From Arbacia lixula (lineage: Eukaryota > Echinodermata > Echinoidea > Arbacioida > Arbaciidae), in assembly GCA_963669155.1 (NCBI GenBank), contig OZ022579.1, positions 20,369,571 through 20,433,570 on the forward strand: 64,000 bases of DNA, given 5' to 3'. A program made the translations under genes and the position numbers. Below are positions 1 to 12,345 of this stretch, piece by piece; the first letter of the stretch is position 1; the number at the start of each line of letters is the position of its first letter. Below the pieces are notes generated by a model. The model searched no databases, was not told where the DNA came from, and was given only the letters and a program-made list of their open reading frames with translations.

Positions 1-3000
1 TTGGAGGGATGATGACGGAAAAAACATGCTTCCTATTCATATACGGGCATAGTTTCATTTCGGACAACACAAGTGAATTTGTACATGCAGCATTACTGTA
101 TTGTACGTATGCATAATTATTCAGAAAATTAGCTATGGCCCAGCACTGTTAGCATTATAGGGAGTGGACATCTTTGCAATGCGCTCTGCCAAAATGCAAT
201 GAAAAACAAAAGAAACAAAAAATCAAACAAATTGTTTATAAGTGTGCGAGTTGGGATGTCTTATCGTGTAAACAATGTTTTCGCCGTTGTCTCTTGAAAC
301 TTCGAATTGACTACAGTCATGATGCATGTTTTTCCTCAATGTCAACACTAAGAGAAAGAAACATTCATTGCATGAGTATGGAGTTGTCATGGTAATGGAC
401 ATTTGTAGGGACTAGGGAGTTCAAGTTTTTCTCTATAAGAAACAAAAACAAGAAAACAATACGAGCAGAATTCGGCGATTTCTAGTTTTGAAACACATTT
501 AGAGACAGGCGACAGTTGCTACGTTAGTGGTGCAAAGCGTTCTGAAGACTTTCGTGAAGCATCTCTTCGTGTAAAGGCTGTAGTATGTAGATTATCCGTA
601 ATCTTTTAATGTAACTAAGCTGCGATTGTTGCCAGGTTACTATACAGAAATGGGATGTGCGCACTCTTCAAAACTTTGATCCAATCACAGCGCAATACTC
701 TCTCGAAAATAAGCGTGAAATAGTCAGTGTACGCCTTAATGCACTGACGTAATAATATATCTGCTTTATAGGACGCAAAATGTCTATTGTGGAAACGATT
801 CGTTGTTAAGCATTCATTCCCGTTTCTTTTTGCCTACTTGTCAGAAGTGCTTTCGTACCGGCACTGTTCGAATTGCATTACCATTAAGGATTATTACCTT
901 CGAACGGGCTTACAATAGTAATAACAATAATAAAAAGACATCTGGTTGATCAGCACCGACCCTAGACACTCCGATAGTGGTAAGAAAAAAAACATTGTAT
1001 TGCTTTTAAGTATTACTGTCTTTTATCCAATTCAAAATAGTGAGCTGATATCTATGGCCATTTATTGAGCATGCTGTTACTGTAAATTTCATAGATATTT
1101 GTTTTCTCATTATTCTGTTCTACTCATTTCGCAGAAGCGAATGCATTGATGTTACCAACTATACATTGAAACTTTGATTCCTTAGCAACGTATTGCATCT
1201 ACACGGCAAGCTTGCAAACTTCTTCTCTACCTCTCAAATTTCCTGACGTACAACATGCCGACGGACCCATATACTGTGCACATACATATATGTGTATGCT
1301 TCTCCATTCCTTCTGCACTGCTGGTAGAGTAAGATGAATTGACATCCCGTAGATCGTATTGTTTTTGGAGGGATGATGACGGAAAAAACATGCTTCCTAT
1401 TCATACGCGCATAGTTTCATTTCGGACAACACAAGTGAATTTGTACATGCAGCATTACTGTATTGCACGTATGCACAGTTATTGAGAAAATTAGCTATGG
1501 CCCAGCGCTGTTAGCATTATAGGGAGTGGACATGTTTGCAATGCGCTGTGCCAAAATGCAATGAAAAACAAAACAAACAAAAAAAATCAAACAAATTGTT
1601 TATAGGTGTGCGGGTTGGGATGTCTTTTCGTCTAAACAATGTTTTCGCCGTTGTCTCTTGAAACTTCGAATTGACTAAAGTCATGATGCATGTTTTTCCT
1701 CAATGTCAACACTAAGAGAAAGAAACATTCATTGCATGAGTATGGAGTTGTCATGGTAATGGACATTTGTAAGGACTAGGGAGTTCAAGTTTGCTCCATA
1801 AGAAACAAAAACAAAATACAACTCGAGCAGAATTCGGCGATTTCTAGATTTGAAACACATTTGGAGACAGGCGACAGTTGCTACGTTAGTGGTGCAAAGC
1901 GTTCTGAAGATTTTCGTGAAGCATCTCTTCGTGTAAAGGCTGTAGTATGTAGATTCTTCGTAATCTTTTAATGTAACTAAGCTGCGATCGTTGTCAAGTT
2001 ATTATACAGAAATGGGATGTGCGCCCTCTTCAAAACTTTGATCCAATCACAGCGACATAAGCGTGAAATATTCAGTGTACGCCTTAATGCACTGACGTAA
2101 TAATATATCTCTTATATAGGACGCAAAATGTCTTTATATTGTGGAAACGATTCGTTGCTAAGGATTCATTTCCGTTTCTTTTTGCCTTCTTGTCAGAAGT
2201 GCTTTCGTACCGGCACTGTTCGAATTGCATTACCATTAAGGATTATTACCTTCGAACGGGCTTAAAATAGTAATAATAATAATAATAAAAAGACATCTGG
2301 TTGATCGGCACCGGTCCTAGACACTCCGATAGTGCTAAGAAAAAAAACATTGTATTGCTTTCAAGTAATACTGTCTTTTATCCAATTCAAAATAGTGAGC
2401 TGATATTTATGGCCATTTATTGAGCATGCTGTTACTGTAAATTTCATTAATTTTTGTTTTCTCATTATTCTGTTCTACTCATTTCGCAGAAGCGAATGCA
2501 TTCATGTTAACAACTATACATTCAAACTTTGATTCCTTAGCAACGTATTGCATCTACACGGCCAGCTTGCAAACTTCTTCTCTACCTCTCAAACTTCCTG
2601 ACGTACAACATGCCGACGGACCCATATACTGTGCACATACATATATGTGCATGCTGCTCCATTCCTTCTGTACTGCTGGTAGAGTAAGATGAATTGACAT
2701 CCCGTAGATCGTATTGTTTTTTGGAGGGATGATGACGGAAAGAAACATGCTTCCTATTCATACGCGCATATTTTCATTTCGGACAACACAAGTGAATTTG
2801 TACATGCAGCATTACTGTATTGTACGTACATAGTTATTAAGAAAATTAGCTATGGCCCAGCACTGTTAGCATTATAGGGAGTGGACATCGTTGTAATGCG
2901 CTGTGCCAAAATGCAATGAAAAACAAAAGAAACAAAAAAATCAAACAAATTGTTTATAGGTGTGCGGGTTGGGATGTCTTTTCGTCTAAACAATGTTTTC

Positions 3001-4960
3001 GCCGTTGTCTCTTGAAACTTCGAATTGACTAAAGTCATGATGCATGTTTTTCCTCAATGTCAACACTAAGAGAAAGAAACATTCATTGCATGAGTATGGA
3101 GTTGTCATGGTAATGGACATTTGTAGGGACTAGGGAGTTCAAGTTTTTCTCCATAAGAAACAAAAACAAGAAAACAATACGAGCAGAATTCGGCGATTCC
3201 TAGTTTTGAAACACATTTGGAGACAGGCGACAGTTGCTACGTTAGTGGTACAAAGCGTTCTGAAGACTTTCGTGAAGCATCTCTTCGTGTAAAGGCTGTA
3301 GTATGTAGATTCTTCGTAATCTTTTAATGTAACTAAGCTGCGATCGTTGTCAGGTTACTATACAGAAATGGGATGTGCGCACTCTTCAAAACTTTGATCC
3401 AATCACAGCGCAATACTCTCTCGAAATAAGCGTGAAATATTCAGTGTATGCCTTAATGCACTGACGTAATAATATATCTGCTATATAGGACGCAAAATGT
3501 CTATTGTGGAAACGATTCGTTGCTAAGGATTCATTCCCGTTTCTTTTTGCCTACTTGTCAGAAGTGCTTTCGTACCGGCACTGTTCAAATTGTATTACCA
3601 TTAAGGATTATTACCTTCGAACGGGCTTACAATAGTAATAATAATAATAATAAAAAAAGACATCTGGTTGATCGGCACCGGCCCTAGACACTCCGATAGT
3701 GGTAAGAACGAAAACATTGTATTTTTTTTAAGTATTTCTGTCTTTTATCCAATTCAAAATAGTGAGCTGATATCTATGGCCATTTATTTAGCAAGCTGTT
3801 ACTGTAAATTTCATTGATATTTGTTTTCTCATTATTCTGCTCTACTCATTTTACAGAAGCGAATGCATTCATGTTAACAACTATACATTCAAACTTTGAT
3901 TCCTTAGCAACGTATTGCATGTACACGGCCAGCTTGCAAACTTCTTCTCTTCCTGAACAGACATATATGTGTATGTTACTCCATTCCTTCTGCACTTCTG
4001 GTAGAGTAAGATGAATTGACATCCCGTAGATCGTATTGTTTTTGGAGGAACGTTTTGCATCTACACGGCCAGCTTGCAAACTTCTTCTCTACCTCTCAAA
4101 CTTCCTGACGTACAACGTGCCGACCGACCCGTATACTGTGCACATGCATATATATGTATGCTACTCCGTAAGCGATTTGCATTCATGTTAACAACTATAC
4201 ATTCAAACTTTGATTCTATAACAACGTATTGCATCTACACGGGCAGCTTGCAAACTTCTTCTCTACCTCTCAAACTTGCTGACGTACAACATGCCGACGG
4301 ACCCATATACTGTGCACATACATATATGTGTATGCTACTCCATTCCTTCTGCACTGCTGGTAGAGTAAGATGAATTGACATCCCGTAGATCGTATTGTTT
4401 TTGCAGAGATGATGACGGAAAGAAACATAGGGTTTCTTTCCTATTTATACGCGCATATTTTCATTTCGGACAACACAAGTGAATTTGTACATGCAGCATT
4501 ACTGTATTGTACGTATGCATAGTTATTAAGAAAATTAGCTACCGCCCAGCACTGTTAGCATTATAGGGAGTGGACATCTTTTCAATGCGCTGTGCCAAAA
4601 TGTAATGAAAAACCAACCAAACAAAAAAATTCAAACAAATTGTTAATGGGTGTGTGTGTTGGAATATCTTATAGTGTAAACAATGTTTTCGCCGTTGTCT
4701 CTTCAAACCTCGAATTGACTAAATCACTAAGAGATGGAAACATTCATTGCATGAGTATGAAGTTGTCATGATGGGCACTTGTAAGGACTAGGGAGTTCAA
4801 GTTTGCCCCAAAAGAAACACAAAAAGGAATACATTACGACCAAAATTCGGCGATTACTTGATTTGAAAGACCTTTGGAGACAGGCAACAGTTCCTAAATT
4901 ATACCCAACGAGCAAGACAGGCTTACATGACATGGGCTGTTGTAAAATATTGTTCGGTAT
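1..4960. repeat. Tandem array, 1.36-kb unit, about 3.5 copies
   Basis: Unit starts, marked by TTGGAGGGATGATGACGG or a near match, lie at 1, 1365, 2721 and 4401. The three full units are about 1364, 1356 and 1321 bp. A rearranged piece at 4042-4400 duplicates the unit's last 120-200 bp, and the last unit decays by about 4.9 kb. The array starts left of the window. Units look over 90% alike by eye, with TAATAA runs of differing length. Each unit has a pyrimidine tract and TTTCGCAG acceptor-like site, then about 194 bp, then a GTAAGA donor-like site. No transposase, RNA gene or known protein was recognised. Confidence 0.9.
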
Positions 4961-4969
4961 CAATGTGTT

Positions 4970-5442
4970 CGGAAGACCAGTCTGTATATTTTCTATGCGG
5001 ACTACCTTTGCGATATGACGCTGGAAAGAAATGGTAGGCATTTTTCAAAATGGCCGTCGTGGGAATGTAGTATTGACCACTATTTAAGATAACATTTGAA
5101 TGGAACATTTTCCCACGTCATATGGGTTATCATATTAAAGTAGATAAAATTTCCTAGAAGATGGTACCACATTTGTTAAGTTTTGTGGAGATTTTTATAA
5201 CAGTTCGGGAATTTTTAACATTTTCCAAAGATTCTAATTTCAGGGTAATACACATTCCTTCATATTTCCAATAATTTATTCATTAACGAGATGAAACTTG
5301 TCAGAAAACTGTCCAACCATCTGTGCAATACGATGTGCAAAATTAAATTACATTGCTTATCTTAATATGAAGTTATAGTAATCTAAACTTTATACCTTGA
5401 TGTTAGCCAAAGCCGTTTTTTGGTACATTTCTGTTCCTCTGC
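4970..5442 (+). repeat. Dispersed repeat R1, copy A, left part
   Basis: This matches, in reverse, 49440-48990 and, directly, 45757-45925 and 47835-48105. Shared words include CGAGATGAAACTT, ACGATGTGCAAAA, TAGCCAAAGCCG and CTGTTCCTCTG. The Tc1-like element at 5445-13603 interrupts this copy, which continues at 13606. No coding capacity was seen. The class is unknown, probably a non-autonomous transposon. Confidence 0.75.
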
Positions 5443-6042
5443 TACAGTTGTGCTCAGAAGTATTCATACCCCTAGGAAAATATGTGTTTTTTGCACTTTT
5501 TATAAAAATAAAAGCATAACTAGGATAACTTGCATAGTAGTTAAATGATAATAGACATTATCTACAAAAGCATGCTGATTTTATTTCAATTTCATTTGCA
5601 TAATAATAGCGAAGATGACTTTTCTGAATTTTCTGATGTTCAAAAGTATTCATGCCCCTGTCTTTCTCAAGTATAAGACACCATATTTTTCATTATTCAA
5701 ATATTTTACTATCCCCAAATGGTTTCAAGCTGGACACTACAATGCCAGGCATGAATACTAAAGAATTTAAGCCATGTTGCATGGTATCCAGGAAGAGGAA
5801 GTTCCTGAGATCTCAGAAATCTTCCCTCTTCTGAGGTTTGTCCAGATGTTGATAGTTGCCATGTTGATGAAAATTATTAAAAATCAATTCAAGATTGAGG
5901 GAGGGGGCATTTTGCCTTTTTTGAAATGAAATTTTGTTGAGAAAATCAAAGTCTTTGAATTCCAGAAACATCAGTAGTTCTATAAATTGAGAATCAGTGG
6001 CAAGATCTTTGTCAGTTTATCGGAATCGGCTTAAACTTCATC

Positions 6043-6687
6043 ATGGTCAAGCGAAAGGAACTTAGTGACGATCTGAGATCTCGAATAGTAAATGCTCACA
6101 AAGATGATTTGGGCTACAAGGCAATATCCAAGCGTTACTGTCCAGAGCATCATCAGAAAGTTCAAGACTTTCAACAAAGTGGAGAACCTTAAAAGACCCG
6201 GACGGAAGCCCAAAGTCTCTGCAAGGCAAGCGAGATGTTTGGTTCGAGCTGCTGCTGTCAACCCCAGAATCACTTCAAAGGAGATGCTGAAAGATCTCAA
6301 TGGCCAAGAGACCAAGATCTCGAAGCAAACCATCCAGAGGACCTTGAATAAGGCAGTATTGAATGGACAACAGCCACGGAAGACTCCACTCCTAAAACCC
6401 AACGACACAAGATAACGTTTGGACTTTGCCAGAAGACATCTGGGAAAGGATGAAACGGTTTGGAGGTCTGTTCTTTGGTCTGATGAAATAAAGATGGAGC
6501 TTTTTGGACACAGAGATGTCGCCTACGTCAATGGCATCATGAAGAAGGAGCAGTACCTCGAAATTCTCCAAGCATGCCAAGAGAACATGAAAGAGTCTGC
6601 GGAAGCACTTCAACTTGACCTCAATTGGATATTCCAACAGGACAGCGATCCAAAGCACACTGCCAAGAAGGTCAGAACATGGTTTCA
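6043..6687 (+). pseudogene. Tc1-like transposase, N-terminal two thirds, decayed
   Basis: The start MVKRKELSDD is followed by a helix-turn-helix region (SIIRKFKTFNKV, RPGRKPKVSARQ) and a second DNA-binding part (SKQTIQRTLNK). The catalytic core has SVLWSDEIKMELFGH with the first Asp, and WIFQQDSDPKHTAKK with the second Asp. There is a frame change near 6140, a stop after KPNDTR (near 6413), and the segment between DVAYV and NGIMKK is deleted. It is non-functional. Reading stops at WFQ where the nested element begins. Confidence 0.9.
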
Positions 6688-7240
6688 GGGCCGGTATTCA
6701 ATTCAATACTTAAGAAAAGTACAAAAATACTTAGTATTTGGCTCAGCTAAGTATTTGGCTTATTCCATATTCAAGACAGTTCTTAGATCTTTACTTATGT
6801 AGACGACAGCTAAGTAAAATACTAAGCAAAATAGTGACGTCACGCACATCAGCTGATTCATCACAGCTGACTTTTACTATAGACTTCAATTGTGATAATT
6901 ACCATTTCCCAACTTGCTCAGTGAGTCTGATTTTCATCGTTTTATGCAAAAAATTTCCGTACTTGTAGTAAAGAAACTTTGTTTTTATTATTTGAATAAC
7001 TGATTTCTTCGCGCAAATTTGTTGTTTTGCGCAATTTATAAACTCTTAAACGCGTTACAGTGAGCGCACCATAGAGTTATATAAACCTAACCTAACCTAA
7101 TATAAACCTATTTAACTCTATGGAGTGCACCCATTGAGCGCAATCCTTTCATCACCACCAGCATCATCATCAGACAAACGGTGACGTCATAAAGGACAAG
7201 AAGATTCTAACGCGCACCTCATCCAGTCTCATCGGTGATC

Positions 7241-8221
7241 ATGGCTACCAACAGGTTCGCGACTCTAAAAGATCATTGTGTACATACTGATGAGAAAGGT
7301 GACAACTTTCTCACGGAAATTAATGAAGCGGTTTTGTCGTCGTTGGAGAAAGTCGGTGTTGTCCGTTCAAATGACCAAACCAAGAAGAGCGCTACTTCTA
7401 CTTCTACTGTGGTAGAAAAATCCATGGTTGGAGATATCATTGCTGCTGTCCTGGCTGGCATCCAGCCGGCATTAATGGCGACCATCAAGTCAGCAACCGA
7501 GCTCGCCATTAAGGAGCATCTCGGCATGGTGGATTTGGGCGCTTCAACTAAAGTGAGAGCTAAGACGCAGCAGTGGGAGATTGATGCTCTCGAGCAATAC
7601 GGAAGGAGAGACAACATCAAGATCATCGGGATTGCAGAGAGTGAAGGCCAGGAGGACACCAACCAGATCGTGATGGATATCGGGAAAGCGATCGGAGTGG
7701 ATGTCAGCCCAAACGACATCAGTGTGAGCCACCGGGTGAAGAGCCGTGGGAGCGGGCCGCGTCCGATTATCGCGAAGTTCGTCAGGCGAGACACGAAGTC
7801 GAGGATGATGGCGAACAAGAGGAAGCTGAAGCCCTCCAAGAATGACGGAGCCGCCTCCAGTCCCACAGCCTCGTCCGCCCCCGGTCCCGCAGCCTCGCCC
7901 ACCTCTGGTCCCGCAGCTTCGTCCACCTCTGGTCCCGCCAACTCTGGTTCCGCTTCCGGCATCAGCCGCTCTGCCAATCTCACCTCCAGGCCGGTCTTCA
8001 TTTACCAAGACCTCACGGCCCTCCGAAGCCGCTTGCTGAGGGAGGTGAAAAAAGACCCGAACACAATAAAGGCCTACTCCTCAGACGGGAAGATTCAGTG
8101 CATCACCAAGGGAGAGAGGGGAAAGGAGTCCAAGGTGACAATTGAAAATCCTGACGACCTCTTCAAACTGGGATGGTCTGAGGACAAACTGAAGGCAACG
8201 GATCTATTCATTGATATTTAG
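7241..8221 (+). CDS. LINE ORF1 protein (RNA-binding type), intact frame
   Basis: This is 326 residues from the ATG at 7241 (MATNRFATLK); an in-frame GTG lies six bases upstream. The central part, about residues 112-195, has the ORF1 RNA-recognition-like signature: WEIDALEQYGRRDNIKIIGI, then DISVSHRVK and RPIIAKFVRRDTKSRM. ORF1 proteins of L1, CR1 and related LINEs with this region bind element RNA and act as nucleic-acid chaperones. Residues 205-245 are a low-complexity Ala/Ser/Pro/Gly stretch of SGPAAS-like repeats, also visible as a DNA repeat near 7860-7960. A conserved C-terminal domain follows (RPVFIYQDLTALRSRLL, then LFKLGWSEDKL). It precedes ORF2 by about 60 bp. The frame is unbroken, unlike ORF2. 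Confidence 0.85.
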   Translation: MATNRFATLKDHCVHTDEKGDNFLTEINEAVLSSLEKVGVVRSNDQTKKSATSTSTVVEKSMVGDIIAAVLAGIQPALMATIKSATELAIKEHLGMVDLGASTKVRAKTQQWEIDALEQYGRRDNIKIIGIAESEGQEDTNQIVMDIGKAIGVDVSPNDISVSHRVKSRGSGPRPIIAKFVRRDTKSRMMANKRKLKPSKNDGAASSPTASSAPGPAASPTSGPAASSTSGPANSGSASGISRSANLTSRPVFIYQDLTALRSRLLREVKKDPNTIKAYSSDGKIQCITKGERGKESKVTIENPDDLFKLGWSEDKLKATDLFIDI

Positions 8222-8281
8222 GACAGGCAAGACCCCGAACAATCATCAGATAGTGTTACAATTCATAATGATAAACAAGAA

Positions 8282-11200
8282 GTGAGTACCGATAAGAAAA
8301 CTTTGAAAATTGTTGGATTAAATGTACTGTATGTGGGTTACGTGGTAAAATTAATCAGGGAGTGTTACAAACTTATATTGATCAATTTGATTTTATTGCT
8401 CTGTCTGAAACAAAATGGGATGTTCCAAACAATAATGTATTTTCAGGATTCAATCATATATCTATGCCTAAAAAAAATATAAACCACAAATATGGAGGAA
8501 TCCACGGTTTGTGTGTTTTTATTCGTGATAATTTATTTGATTGTGTTAGTATCATTGATAATATGTCATCAAATTCAGTCTTGTGGTTGAAAGTTGACAA
8601 CGCTTTTGGTGTGAGCTTTATTTTGGGAGCAGTTTATATTGCCCATGAAGGTTCTACTCACCATGAAAACGATATATTTGATACCTTATGTGAGGACATA
8701 TCTAGTTTGTCTTGTGATCTAAATTTACCAATATGTCTGATCGGTGACTTTAATTCCAGAACAGGTACTCTGGATGATTATTTATGTTTCGAGAACTGTA
8801 TTACACAAGATATTGGCATTGATATAATGAACACTGATTCATATGTTTCTCGCCAAACACTTGAATCACTTGGTATAGAATCTACCCGTTTTAACCAAGA
8901 CAAATATATTGATAACAACGGTCGACGATTAATTGATATGTGTAAAAGTGTAGACTTAAGAATTGTCAATGGTAGATTTGGATCAGATAAGGGTATAGGG
9001 GCGTATACTTGTGAAAAAACGAATGGCATCAGTACAGTAGATTACGCGATTCTATCACCAAGTCTTTTGTTGGTGGTAAATGATTTCAAAATTCTCGATT
9101 TTGATCCTTGCTTGTTTGACGTTCACTCATTGCTTGAATTGACACTAGAGTGTTTCCCTACAGAAACGAGTTTCCGACAGGAAACGCCAAATGATAGTTC
9201 TATATGTGATAGAAACCGAAATCAACTGTCTGAAAATGAAACTAATGATAAGATATTCTGGGATAGCAATCGATGTATAGAGTATAAAGAAAATTTTATT
9301 GCCAAAGATATTGAAACTTTGACTTCAAAAATGGAGAACGTTGATACCTCGAATGTTAATCAAGCAGATGTTGATGACATTTGTAAAAATCTACGTAATT
9401 TATTCTTAGAACCAGCTAAGTCAATGGATATAGTTATGTTATGCAAACATAAGAAAAATAACAAAGAATCCAACAACGAAAATAACAAGCCTTGGTTCGA
9501 TAGCGAGTGTATATCTAGAAGATCTGAATATTTTAAAATGAAGAATAAGTTTTCGAAACAGAAACCAAAAGACTACAAAAAAAAGCTAAAAGTAGAGGCC
9601 AGAAAATACAAAAGATTTACTAAAAAGATACGCAAAAGGTATTTTCGAAATTTACATGATCGCATTCGGAACTTGAAGTGTAGCAATCCGAAAGAATACT
9701 GGAAAATTATTAATAAAGATGACAGCACTCCCAAAAGAGTTGGTGATATCACAATGGAAGCATTTGTTAACCACTTCCAAAAATTAAACAATAATCAATC
9801 AGTCTCAGGAGATACTTCAAATCATAGCAATACGTTTGATCCAAGAAATATTACGCAGTCTTTAAATGAAGAAATTAACAGAAATTTCTCTTCTGAAGAA
9901 ATAATAACATTAATCAAAAGATTAAAGAATAACAAAGCAAATGGTATTGATAATATCATAAATGAATTCTTAAAGAATTGTCCAGATTGCGTAATATACA
10001 TCATTGTTCAGTTGTTTAATCTTGTATTGAATACAGGAATTGTCCCAACAGATTGGTGTATTGGAATTGTTGTACCGCTTTACAAGAATAAGGGACCTAT
10101 CGATGATCCTGATAATTATCGTGGCATAACTCTTTTAAGTTGTTTAGGGAAGTTATTTACCGCTGCGATAAATGCACGTCTGACATCCTACCTTGAAAAC
10201 ACTGGTACTTTGGGCGATGAACAAACAGGTTTCCGCGCTAACTACTCCACAATGGATCACGTGTTTGTGCTCAATAGCTTGATAGATCTCTATTTAACAC
10301 AAGGTAAACGTTTATATTGTGCATTTGTGGATTATAAAAAAGCGTTCGATTTAGTAGATAGGTCATCGTTATGGAGTAAACTTATTGCAAATAGTATCAA
10401 TGGTAGAATAATTTCAGTTGTATATAATCTATATGACAAAGCAAAGTCTCGTGTAAGATTAAACAATGAGACATCCACTCTGTTTGACTGTAAGTGTGGT
10501 GTTCGTCAAGGCGACAATTTGTCTCCTTTATTATTTGCAATATATCTAAATGATTTTGAATATTATATTAGTCGTTCATATAAAGGTTTAAGTTATGTTG
10601 CTGATCAGATAAGAACTTGTTTAAGTGATGATGAAATTGAGGTATACATACGAAAGTATGTATTATTGTACGCGGATGACACAATCATTATGGCTGAAAA
10701 TCCTACAGATTTACAAAGATCCCTTAATGCTTTAAAGAGTTATTGCCTTCTTTGGAATTTAACTGTTAATACCTCGAAAACCAAAGTCATGATTTTTTCT
10801 CGTGGGAAAATTCGTAAGAAACCATTATTTTCCTTCGGTGATAATGAACTTGAGATAGTTGATGATTACATTTATCTTGGAATAACCATGAACTACAATG
10901 GCCGATTTAAAAAGGCCATATCGAAACAAGTGAGTCAAGCAAGAAGAGCAATGTTCAAAATTCTTGAAATAAGACAACTTCTACTGCCACCAGATATCGC
11001 CTGCGAACTATTTGATAAGGTTGTGCTTCCCATACACTATATGGTAGTGAGATTTGGGGCTTTGAAGATATTACGCAGGTTGAAATTTTCTATCGAAATT
11101 TTTTGAGAATTGTTTTGAAGGTAAATAAATCAACAGCTATAGTTGCATGATTTACGGAGAAACTGGTAGATATGAACTTTCAAATATAGTTGCCACACGA

Positions 11201-11854
11201 ATTATAGGATTTTGGTGCAGATTGCTCAGTGGCAAGTAGAGTAAATTATCCTGCATGATGTTCAAATTAATGAAATTAATGCATGAAGATGTTGAATGTT
11301 CGTTTACTTCAAAATGGGTTGCAAATATTATTGATTTGTTGGATAAGTATGGATTAAGCCATATCTGGTTAGAGCAGAAACAGGTGAATGTAAACTGGGT
11401 GAAATCAGTTTTTGAACAACGAATAAGAGATACAATAAAGCAAACCTGGCACAATGAAGTCCAAAATAATAGCCAATGCATAAATTATAGGATAGTAAAA
11501 GATAATCTAGATTTCGAATCATATCTCAGAAAAATGAACTGTAATGATAGGATAAACTTATGTAAATTTAGATGCGGTAATCATCATCTGCCATGTGTTG
11601 CAGGTAGATATGTAAATATTCGTAGATCTGAAAGGAAATGTAATTTATGTGATTTGAATGCTATAGGAGATGAATTTCATTATCTGTTTGAATGTACTTA
11701 CTTCTCAGATGATAGAGCAAAATACATTTCTCGCTATTATGTGATTCGTCCAAATATCTTGAAAATGTCATCATTATTTAACACGAGAAGTTCAAAGAAA
11801 TTATCACAACTTGCCAAGTTCATTAAACTCACAATGGCGAAATTTAAGACATAA
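8282..11854 (+). pseudogene. LINE ORF2: APE endonuclease, reverse transcriptase, CCHC
   Basis: The frame opens with KKTLKIVGLNV and then shifts near 8325-8335 to continue as LRGKINQGVLQ. The endonuclease part has FIALSETKWD, LIGDFNSRTG and STVDYAILSP. The reverse transcriptase (about 9900-10800) has IVVPLYKNKG, DNYRGITLLS, FVDYKKAFDLVD, GVRQGDNLSPLLF and the catalytic LLYADDTII. A second shift lies near 11035, where LYGSEIWGFE continues in another frame, and stops follow near 11150 and 11240. The last part (11255-11854) is open and holds a zinc-knuckle-like RKCNLCDLN with H and C spaced as CCHC. The layout fits the CR1/L2-like superclade; the exact clade was not determined. Confidence 0.88.
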
Positions 11855-12232
11855 ATTGATCCAAACATTTTTATAGGCCTATGTTATAAACTGTAATACA
11901 TTGCTTCTGTGAATACTTGTAAATATTGCAAATACCGTTACATGTACATGTATTTCGAAACTGTTTTCTTTTCTTTTTCTTAAAGAAAACATATGTGTGT
12001 ATATATATATTTATATATATATAAATTGTATTGTACAAGTTACTATGTATTTCTCATACCTCGAAAGGGGTCGTCAGAAATAATAAATAAACTTCAAACT
12101 TCAAACTTCAAACTTGGCGAACAGTTTTGTGCGAAAATTCTCTATGGCCTTTTTTAGCTTTGCGTGTTAAAAAAACAATCGCACTTATTTTGTGCGGTGA
12201 ATTTCCATAGGTTTTGTGTACATGTGTACCGC

Positions 12233-12345
12233 TACATGGTAGTCTAACCAAAGGCGCAGGCGAAGAGCGCTGCGAAGCGCAGCATGCAGCGCAGCGCTGC
12301 GCTGCTTCGCAATAAGTTATATTGTACGCGCAGCGCTTTAGATGG
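12233..12345. repeat. GC-rich palindromic patch (GCGCAGCGCTGCGC)
   Basis: In otherwise AT-rich DNA, this patch is built of AGCGC/GCGCT words, including GCAGCGCAGCGCTGCGCTGC at 12290-12305, a near-perfect palindrome. TAGTCTAACC at the left and GATGGTCTA at the right form weak inverted flanks. It lies in the right arm of the element at 6688-13127. It may be a small nested foldback; no gene was seen. Confidence 0.5.

Larger units (their letters stand above)
7140..12113 (+). mobile_element. Non-LTR retrotransposon (LINE), near full length
   Basis: Two genes lie in order: ORF1 at 7241-8221 and ORF2 (endonuclease plus reverse transcriptase) at 8282-11854. The 3' end is about 260 bp of untranslated sequence closing on AATAAATAAACTTC and tandem AAACTTC units (about 12085-12113), a 3' tail style common in CR1/L2-group LINEs. 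The 5' boundary is uncertain; about 7140 is a guess from where the subterminal repeats of the carrier stop. No clear target duplication was found. ORF2 has at least three frame interruptions, so it is not active as it stands. Confidence 0.85.

Noticed and set aside
1-4960. rDNA, histone or snRNA gene cluster
   Set aside because: The tandem unit shows no rRNA, histone or snRNA signature on either strand.
7080-7130. Telomere-like CCTAACCTAACCTAA
   Set aside because: Only about three units, lying in a small palindrome (CATAGAGTTATA / TTAACTCTATGG) near the LINE 5' side; not a telomere array.
7273-8008. Two long minus-strand frames opposite LINE ORF1
   Set aside because: Shadows of ORF1 and its Ala/Ser/Pro repeat; no family match on the minus strand.
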